Below the pieces are notes generated by a model. The model made no database searches and had not been told where the DNA came from. It saw only the letters and a list, made by a program, of their open reading frames with translations. DNA of 64,000 nucleotides. Origin: Colocasia esculenta. Lineage: Eukaryota > Streptophyta > Magnoliopsida > Alismatales > Araceae. The stretch lies in NCBI GenBank assembly GCA_014218235.1, contig CM024755.1:80607960-80671959 (forward strand), read 5' to 3'. Shown here piece by piece: positions 56,369-64,000 of the stretch. Both the position numbers and the translations under genes were made by a program. The first letter of the stretch is position 1. Each line of letters opens with the position of its first letter.

Positions 56369-58301
56369 ATGCCTCCCAAGCAGACACCAAGGAGGGGCGC
56401 GAGGTCTAGGGCTACTGCTCGTGGGGTTGTGATTGAAGAGCCCCCAACTGAATGTCGAAGCAAGCGTCGCCATGATCCGACACAGCAACAATGTGTCTTC
56501 ACCCTCTGCAACTCCCTCCAAGCGAGGTCGGTTGTCATCCTCTGGTCGTGGCAAATCCCCAAAAGTGCCTCGTCATCCCCGGAGGAAGCTTCTCTCCAGT
56601 TCTTCAGACACTTCAGAGGAATCCTCCTCCGCCTCATCTGGGTCTTCCCATCTTTCTGAGGCTACACTTCCAAGATAGTCACTGAAGGGAAACCTATTCT
56701 CAAGGCAAGAGCTGTTGATTTGCAAGATGAGAACTTTGCCAATGCATTTCCTGATTTCATCAACTTTTCAAGTTTCATGGCTGGCTCCCCTTTATTTCTG
56801 AATTTCATACCTTCTACCCTAGACTGGTACAAGAATCTATATGAATTTGACTGTTGTACCAGATGGCTTTCAATCTGAAGTGAAAGGGGTTTCTATTCTC
56901 TTATCAACTGAGCTGGCTTCTAGACTTTTCAAGATTTCTGATGAAGGGGAAGATTACCATAACTTTGAATTTGACTTGCATGAAGCATACACATTGCTTA
57001 CTGGTCTGCCTCATGATCAAATATACTCCAGGCAAACCTATGTCACTAGGTTCAATACGAACACATTTCCACTTGTCCTTAGGTTAATTCATCACATTCT
57101 TACTACAATAATCACACCACAAGGTGGTGGAAGGGACAGGCTCACAGACATTCAGAGATTTGTCATGTATTGTATGAAGAAGGATATCAAGGTCAATTTG
57201 AATGTGATCATGTATCAAATTTTGTCTGAAACAACCAGGAAGGATCTTCATAGATCACTGCCATATGATGCCATCTAACTATTGTCTTCCAGCATTTTGG
57301 TGTTTCTCTTGCAAATGAAAAAGTTCAATCCATTCCATAAAACAATATTTATTGTTTGAAACATTTGCAAAAAGTTATGGGATTTCGGATTGAGGGTGCT
57401 CAAGTTTGTCAAGGGCCAATTGTTGAGCCACCTGCTGAACTTGAAGAAGAGGAACATCCTCCTGTTGTTCAGTCACCACAGCCTGCTCAAGAGGTTCAGC
57501 CCCCATCTGAGGTTGAGGTTCAAATTCCACAGGATACACACAATTCACCCATATTACATGTTCCTCACCTCTACCTCATGATGTGGACCCTCCATCCTTC
57601 TTTCCCAATTCCTTGGATCAGCATCTACTTCTACTGGTGGACCTTTTGTTCCACCAGAGTTGTATACCTTTCTTGAAGACAAGTTTGACACTTTCAATTC
57701 TTCTATCCAACAACTGGCCGACAAATTTGAGCTTCGAATTCAAAGGTTGGAAAGTACAGTTAATGGTCAGTTCATTAGACAGAAAGACCTGGCAGAACAT
57801 GCAACTCATAGATTCAACAGACTTATTGGCACCTTGGGAGATGCTTGTGTTCAACTGAAAGAACTTCAAGACCAGCTTGAATCAGTTCTCCAAGGAATCT
57901 TAGATAACACACAGTGAGACCTTTTCAACAGTCAAGAGACTGTTTCACTTGTGTCTAAGACTCGACTGTCGTTTGCTCACCTAGTTGATGATATGGATAG
58001 AATGAAGACATTCTTAGCTCACATTGATGAGGAGATGACAGAACTCAAGGCTGAGCTTTGGAATATTCAATCATCAAGCAATGTGCCAAGCTCATCTTCA
58101 GCTTCATCTCAAGTTCCAGCTAATCTCAGTGCTCTTCAAGAGCACATTCATGATAATCATCAACGAATGGAAGAACTGTTGCATACTCGTTTGTCCACCA
58201 TGCAATCTCAAATGAGGACAAACTTATCTGCTTTGGACGCCAGAATGCAGTCTATAGAGTCTATTTTACTGCCTCTCCCTCCTCCACCTCCATCCTCTTG
58301 A
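56369..58301 (+). pseudogene. E4 third ORF after pol (env-like position), decayed
   Basis: ATG at 56369 (MPPKQTPRRGARSRATARG) opens a basic, Ser-rich part that shifts frame near 56440 and 56680. A middle domain follows (KPILKARAVDLQDENF, then from 56841 a 145-codon open stretch with VVPDGFQSEVKGV, FDLHEAYTLLTGLP, RDRLTDIQRFVMYCMKKD). It resembles the plant transposon protein often seen in the extra ORF of SIRE-type elements, by recall. The C-terminal part (57660-58301) is coiled coil with a stop at 57915 and ends in a Pro run. No signal peptide or clear membrane segment survives, so an envelope role is not shown. E2 lacks this ORF. Confidence 0.6.
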
Positions 58302-58628
58302 TGGATTTTCTTGTTTTGATGATGTCAAAGGGGGAGAAGGGTTGGTTTGTGAAAGGGATGCTTGTTAGCAAAACTTTTTGGATGTGATTGTCATATTTTA
58401 TATGGTTCATTTTGAAAAGGGATGCTTGTTAGTAACATTTTGTTTTGGTTGTGACACTGTCATATTGTATAGAAACTTTCTTTCAATGACAACTGATGAA
58501 GTAAATGAAGATGTTGAATTTCATTGTCATACATTATGTGTGCTTGGGATTTAGTAAAAGAATTGCTTAAAATCACATTTTTATGAAAATAAAATTTTCA
58601 TATTGATTCAATGTTGCCATCATCAAAA

Positions 58629-58638
58629 AGGGGGAGAT
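58629..58638 (+). other. E4 polypurine tract
   Basis: AAAAAGGGGGAGAT directly before TGTTGGG. A second tract AAAGGGGGAGAAGG lies about 300 bp upstream (near 58327). Confidence 0.85.
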
Positions 58639-60126
58639 TGTTGGGTTGAGTGTGGTTTTAATATCCCTCTCTCCCTAGTTTTGATGATGACTTGTGTGAT
58701 TTTGTACTTGATGGGCTGAACATGTTACATACATCATTTGTATAATTATAATGCCCAAACAACATGTTTTAAATAGTTTACACTTCATACTTTGATGATA
58801 ATGCCCTGTGCTAATGACTTATGTGTTAATTTTTCAGGGGTATACAGTTTTTGTCATGGTTGTGTCGACACATCCATTGGTGGTGTCGACACTGGCTTAC
58901 TGTCCCAGAAGCCATTTCTGAAGACAGGGTCAAGTAGTGTCGACACACTCAATGGTGGTGTCGACACTAGACCCAGCTTCCAGGAGATCATTTTGCCGCC
59001 TGGGACAGGTGTCGACACTCAGTGGTGGTGTCGACACACTCCGGCTGAAGTCTCAATATTTGTTTCTTCTGGACACATAGCCACATGGGGTTCAATAGAA
59101 GTTGTCTTGGATCGTGTGCCCACGCACTCAAGGGTACAATTGGACTTGTGGGACTATATATACCCCAATTTTGGCCCACAAAAGGATTGGAGACCTCCAG
59201 AGAATTCCAGAAAAGTTCTGGCGGCAAAAAGGGGAATCTCCCCTCCTGCTCATCTCATTGCTGTGGTGATCCATTTTCCTTCCCTGGAGAGCACGAGGGA
59301 GTGAAGGAGTGTTCTGAAGAAGAAGTTGAAGCACTTCTCAAGGGAGCAGATCCAGCAGAAGCAAGCAATTGAAGAGAATCTTATGGTGATTCAGGAGCAA
59401 TTGAAGCAGAGCATCACCAAGTGATTCAAAGTGTCATCAGATTTGTTCAATTCAACCTTCTGCAAGAAATCTTCATCAAAGAACACAAATACAGTATCTA
59501 TTTCTTACATTCATGAAGTTGTTCTTCCAATTCATCCATGAGATTTGTGCATGAAGTGTTGCACAAGTTTCTGTGAATGAATTTGTCTTGGAACAGATCA
59601 TTGCTAGAGGATCTGATTTATATTGGTCTTGATCTAGCATGTGTTTTGTGAGCTATTGAGCTCGGTTTTTGTGAGTTGTCTACTCAGTGTGTGGTTGAGC
59701 AAGTGTGATAAGTTTCTGGAGTGGGTGTGCTCTCGAATTTGTGTGTGAGTTGTTGAACTCAAGTGTGTTGGAGTCATCGTGCTCCAGTGTGAGTTGTACT
59801 CAAATTTTGAGTAGTGTGTCCTCACAGTGTGAGGGGTGGACGTAGGGATCACAAGTGTGATATCTGAACCACCTAAAAAATCATATGTGCAATGGTTTGA
59901 ATTGTTGATCTGTGTTAGATGATTGCATAGGATTGCAGTTTCACACTAATTACCTAATTGTCTCACACCTCTTCTTACACACTCACACATCAGATCTGGA
60001 AATTGTTTTTGAGATTAGATCTCTGAGTCAAAACAGTTTTAATTTTCCTAAACTTCCGCAAGAATTGGCAACAGATCTATTCAACCCCCCTTCTAGATCT
60101 ATTTCACCTAATCACTCGATCCTACA
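58639..60126 (+). repeat. E4 3' LTR
   Basis: Aligns with 48882-50376 over its whole length, with many point differences and small indels, and the same GTCGAC cluster and TATA box. Confidence 0.92.
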
Positions 60127-60571
60127 GAGTGTACGACTTTTGTAAGACCCGGCCCTCTTGGGCCCTTGGCCCTGTCCCCAGGGTCGCGACAGGCACCCTG
60201 GTCGCGACATGGTCGTGCTGGGGGATCCTGTCGCAACAGGCCTTGTGACGCGGTACCCATGGCCGTCGCGACATGGTCGTGATGGGGGTGGGCGTCGCGT
60301 TCTTGTCGCGGCGTCTGGAGGCGTCACGACTACTTTTCTCACAGACGTGACCACTGTCCTATCTGTCAGAATGGTCATGTCGGGTGGCAGGTGCGTACAA
60401 TGTTGAGGCGACCTGTCAGGCCGTCACGTTTGCTTTTCCAATCTTCGAGGTTTGACCGCCTTTTTGGGGTTGCGCCGGGGTTGGCCGTCGCGACATGGTC
60501 GCAACGCCTAGGGGCATCGCGACATGGTTGCTGTCGCGCCAGGCCGACCCATCACGTCTTGGGGCCATCGG

Positions 60572-60578
60572 TTTAAAA
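60572..60578 (+). promoter_or_regulatory. G5 LTR TATA-like box
   Basis: TTTAAAA followed by a C/T-rich leader starting about 25 bp later (CTCCATTCTCCCC). Confidence 0.4.
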
Positions 60579-62084
60579 CCAAGGTTGTGCTCCATTCTCC
60601 CCTTCGCCCTCTCTCTCTTCCTCTTCTTCCACCTTCTCCCCCTCTCGAGCTCTCTTGCATTTCCTTGCCAGTTCTTCGCGCTCGAGGTGCTCGTGCTGAG
60701 GTGGTGTCGTCCTGTTCATGCAGGGGACGTGTTCGTGGTGCTTGGAATGAGGAGGAGGTGGTCATTCCTACGTGAAGGCCCCAATGGGTCGGCTCTACTT
60801 ATGGAGGTAGGGACCCTTGATCCTCTCGCCCTAGCATGCTCCCCTCCCCCTTGAGATGGTGTTTTCCTCGTTGTTTGGGGCGTGGGAGTGTGAGGAATGT
60901 ATGCTCGTGTTTGAGTGAGGTTTTCCATCGAGCGTAGATCCTTGTAAATCCATGTTTGTGGGGTTTTAGGGGTGGTATGCATGATTTATAAGCTTTCTTA
61001 CATGTTCTCCATGCTCCTCTCCCCTGTGGTGTGTTGTAATCTTGTTTTTTGGGTGGTCTCCGGGAGGTCTGCTCCGAACCCCCCCCCCCCCCCCCCGACT
61101 AAAGACGCGACCGCTATAGAGGTCGAGATCTTGTCGCGACGGCCTGGCCGGTCGCGACATGATCACGATGATCTTGGGTGTCGCGACTTGGTCGCGATGG
61201 CTTGGTCCTCCGCGACAGTGTTGCGACGGGGTAGGGCGTCGCGGCAAGGTCGCGACGGCCCGATGCATCGCGACTACAGCCAAGAGGGAGGTTATGACCT
61301 CGTGAAGTTCTATGCTTTGTTAAGTCTTCGCCGTTTCCGCTTATCTTACTCTACCCGTGGCACCTGTGCTAGCTTCCTAGTAAGGTCCTACACTAGTTAA
61401 TCGCCCGGTGCTCGGCACTTAAGGGCTTGTCCAGTGAGAGGTTGTTACCATTGCCTGGGACTCCCGTCCCCGCGCGCCTGTTGAGGGAGTAACTCCGAGC
61501 GGCGGGCGTGCTCGAGTTGCGAACTCTGGAGCAGAGGGGAAAACAGTGGTTAGGACAGCGACGTTGAGTCATTTGCAGAGCTCTCGTAGTTGGTCTGGGA
61601 CGCTGAGGTCGTTTTGAGGACTTCTTCCCAGCGCAGTTCAGCTAGTCCTTTTCTCACCGCCTCGCACTTTGTGGCCCCGGAACCACCTAGAGAGGCCAGG
61701 CGTGGGACCGTAGTCCGGCCACACTACGGTAGTTACTGTTGTGTACTTCGTGTCCTGCCTCACTCTAACTAGGCGTGGAGGCTTGGACCTGGGTCGAGGA
61801 TAAGACGTCAGTAGACGCACCTGACTAGCTGACTATTGGTAGTGCTTTTCGTAGCTAGTGTTTCCTATCCAGGCGGGGTTTCCCCCTGCCTGTGTTGCTA
61901 GCCATGTGGTGGTCACGACGAGCAGTTGTACAGAATTTTCGGTCGTATTGTACTTCCGTACCGTTGCTAGTTAGTAGCTTTGCTTCCGCACTTTCGTTTT
62001 GTAGGTAGAAGATAAACTGTTGTTATTAATTAAGTACAAGTTTTGACTGCCTGTTAGAGCCAGTAGGAGATTGGTAGTCCCTAG

Positions 62085-62123
62085 TGAGCTTCTGTTTGAA
62101 GCTCATCCTTTTCTTTACCAGGT
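62085..62123 (+). other. G5 LTR hairpin followed by CAG|GT
   Basis: TGAGCTTC, loop TGTTT, GAAGCTCA, then TCCTTTTCTTTACCAG|GT. Confidence 0.5.
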
Positions 62124-62498
62124 GAGACTTCTCAACAACGACAGGGCGTATGCCGGGTGGAGGAGACAGGCAGCTAGTCGTGGTCCCCGTAGCTAGAAGC
62201 GGTTCCACCATCTCAGTGTACGTCACCCTCGGGGTATGCCCCTAAGGGACTTGTTATCCCCTGCCTTTACTGTACTAGTTGCGTGTGTTGGACTGTACTT
62301 ACAGCAGTATACATCGGTCTCACTCTTCTTTCTGTTTCCACGTGTGCGCTTCTAGTTTAGCAGTTGATGTTTACTTCTGTTACATATCCTGTTAGATTTA
62401 TATTATAGCCCTTTCGGGTCTCCAGATCTGTGGGCGGCGATAGCGAAAATCTAGTCCTCAGCATGGGCCGAGGGTCAGGTTCTCGGGGTCATTACAGT

Positions 62499-62510
62499 TG
62501 GTATCAGAGC
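62499..62510 (+). other. G5 primer-binding site
   Basis: TGGTATCAGAGC two bases after the LTR end. Confidence 0.92.
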
Positions 62511-62633
62511 GAGAGTCTGACAGGACTTGTAGTGGATTTAAACTGCAATAGGAAGTCCCAACAGTAGTACAAGTACACTGCTAGCCACCCGAGTTAGTAT
62601 TGTTAACCTTGTTGGTTGTGTGCCGTGTAGCTT

Positions 62634-64000
62634 ATGGCTCCGCGCAGGAGTAGCATGCCAGAGAGATGATAGAGCAGCAAGATGAGTCTGATATACCCAC
62701 GCAGAAGCAGGTTCAAGAGGAGGTGTCAGCAGAGGAGTCAGTGGCACAGCCTTAGGGCACATCGGCAGCAGCAGCAGCAGGAGTACCAGCCTCAGCCGCA
62801 GCAGTACGCAGATTGGTTTCCCTTGGCAGAGCAGTTCTTTAGGAACTTGTACCAGGGAGCGTGGCAGCCTGGATAGGCGGCAACATGAGGTCAGCCTCCA
62901 GTACCTTCCCCAACGGTACCAGAGCAGCAGGCAGATCCACAGGTGGAGCAGCCAGCAGTTCAGCAGGCGTCGGGTACTGGGAGTACATGGGCCGGTCGGA
63001 GGAGGATGGCTATCGCTGAGGATAGGACCGCCCTCTTGGAGACGTTCTTGCATCTCCGACCACCACTGTTCGTCGTTGAGTATGATCAGACAAGGCAGAG
63101 AGTTGGACGCACGAGTTGGAGGGCACGTTCGAGACCATGGAGTGCGCTGAGGAGGACCAGGTCAGATTGGTAGTGTATCAGCTCAAGGGAGCAGCCCATG
63201 AGTGGTGGAGAGTTCAGCGGCAGACTCACTTCCAGGGGCAGCATTTGGATTAGATCACTTGGCAGTGGTTTTTGGAGATCTTTCACGATGAGTACTTCCC
63301 CGACTACGCTCGACGTGAGAGACGAGACCAGTTCCATAAGTTGGTGCAGGGCGATCTCGCCTTACTCATTACCACCAGAGGTTCGTCTGGTTGTTGAGGC
63401 ATGTTCCTCATGTTGCAGGCAGTGAGCAGGCTTGTGCAGAGAGCTTCATTGGAGGACTGAGGCCAGACTTGAGGTGGGGCGTGACAGCACATGTGTACCA
63501 CCTTGGGAGAGGCCGTGGCTAAGGCAACCGCCTTGGAGAGAGAGAGACCTGGCAGCCCCAATAGAAGCAGCAGCAGCAAGGAGGAGGAGTCTCTTCCAGG
63601 TCCTCGCCATACCAGCATCCCACATGTAGTCGTAGTAGTGCGACTTCTTCTTCTTTGGGCTTGGGCAGTTTCGGAAAATCTAGAATTCGCTCAAAGTTCA
63701 GGCAGTTGTCTACTCGCGGGGGTGGACGGAGCCGGCACTAGGGGCATCAGTCGAGGTTTGCGCAGCAGACAGTCCAGCAAGGAGCCGAGTAGGGCAGACA
63801 GGAGGCAATTTGCTACACTTGTGGTTTGCCGGGCCACTTCAGGAGGGATTGCCCATTGGGGCAAGTCCAGAAGCCAGTGCAGTACGCGCAGCAGCTACCG
63901 CAGTGCCAGTTCTCTCCTCACCAGTAGGCACCTCATCAGCAGCAGCAGGGGCAGTACCATTTGCAGCCTCAGCAGTTTCAGAAGCATCAACAACCTCAGC
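62634..64000 (+). pseudogene. gag: G5 gag, partial and degenerate
   Basis: ATG at 62634 (MAPRRSSMPER) with an immediate TGA/TAG pair. Recognisable parts in shifting frames: a Gln-rich stretch (62755-62800), FPLAEQFFRNLYQGAW, then the gag domain from about 63090 (ESWTHELEGTFETMEC, VVYQLKGAAHEWWR, EIFHDEYFPDYARRE), with stops at about 63253 and 63455 and frame changes near 63080 and 63365. A canonical zinc knuckle CYTCGLPGHFRRDC lies near 63808-63852, followed by a Gln-rich run to the window end. Protease and pol are not visible. Confidence 0.82.

Larger units (their letters stand above)
48882..60126 (+). mobile_element. E4: Ty1/copia (SIRE/Maximus-type) element with a third ORF, inserted in the CACTA ORF2
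   Basis: LTRs of 1495 and 1488 bp, Met primer site, gag, deleted pol, a long 3' region with an extra ORF, and a polypurine tract. Flanks AAGTG (48877-48881) and GAGTG (60127-60131) are a 5-bp target duplication with one transition. Same family as E2 by LTR ends, GTCGAC clusters and protein sequence. An in-frame deletion joins gag to integrase and removes protease. LTR copies differ at many sites, so E4 is older than its near-perfect length suggests. Confidence 0.92.
60141..62496 (+). repeat. G5 5' LTR (2356 bp)
   Basis: GC-rich compared with all other LTRs here. TCGCGA clusters lie at 60180-60560 and 61100-61285, on both sides of a TATA-like TTTAAAA at 60572. A C run is at 61079-61096. A perfect 8-bp hairpin TGAGCTTC/GAAGCTCA at 62085-62105 is followed by a pyrimidine tract and CAG|GT at 62121. 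Confidence 0.85.
60141..64000 (+). mobile_element. G5: Ty3/gypsy element, 5' LTR and gag, cut by the window end
   Basis: LTR 60141-62496 (TGTAAGACCC to GGTCATTACA), Met primer site, then a gag with a zinc knuckle. It is inserted in CACTA ORF2 sequence, ten bases from the E4 target site; the left flank is ACTTT. The rest lies to the right of the window. Confidence 0.87.

Noticed and set aside
60158..61400. Several overlapping GC-rich ORFs on both strands in the G5 LTR
   Set aside because: High GC lowers stop frequency; the ORFs cover repeats of GTCGCGAC, have no domain and no start context.

Overview
The window is plant nuclear DNA made almost wholly of transposable elements nested inside one another; I found no intact host gene, tRNA or rRNA. 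The signs of a plant are Ty3/gypsy chromovirus elements with chromodomain remnants, Ty1/copia elements of the SIRE/Maximus type primed by initiator-Met tRNA (TGGTATCAGAGC), a CACTA (En/Spm) transposon with the plant TNP2-type domain set, and a fragment of NRPD2/NRPE2, the second-largest subunit of the plant-only RNA polymerases IV and V. The exact species cannot be read from the sequence; an angiosperm with a large repeat-rich genome is the safest statement.

Layout. Six levels of nesting can be followed on the left. A reverse-strand gypsy pol fragment (G0, 38567-39336) was entered by gypsy G3 (23392-38566). The 5' LTR of G3 was entered by a reverse-strand, gag-only copia C1 (9151-23391). The left LTR of C1 was entered by another reverse copia, of which only an LTR end remains (Cx, 8971-9150). 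Cx was entered by gypsy G1 (482-8970), and the 5' LTR of G1 was entered by another gypsy LTR (LTR_X, 1-481). Copia E2 (12670-22590) sits in the right LTR of C1. Two long solo LTRs sit in G3: one in its 5' LTR (A, 23647-27155) and one in its pol gene (B, 30148-34412, perfect 5-bp target duplication).

On the right, G0 was also hit by a CACTA transposon that starts at 39337 and runs off the window. It holds, in order, a terminal inverted repeat with subterminal repeats, a CT microsatellite and C-rich leader, an antisense fragment of NRPD2/NRPE2 whose first part is repeated three more times in tandem (41156-42570), a long foldback (43085-43400), a decayed TNP2 transposase (43496-47138) and a second transposase ORF (47252-48881). 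Near the end of that second ORF copia E4 (48882-60126) and gypsy G5 (60141 to the end) inserted within ten bases of each other.

How it fits together. All element genes seen are broken by stops, frameshifts or deletions, so this is a heterochromatin-like graveyard. The point of most interest is the CACTA element: it carries pieces of a gene needed for RNA-directed DNA methylation, in antisense to its own transposase, plus a foldback able to make double-stranded RNA. Rice CACTA elements are known to carry miR820, which represses the methyltransferase gene DRM2, so a second case of a CACTA element that could interfere with the host silencing pathway is plausible but unproven here. Other structure worth a look: introns in a gypsy gag, a covarying hairpin before a pyrimidine tract and CAG|GT in several unrelated gypsy LTRs, and family-specific clusters of CpG palindromes in nearly every LTR.
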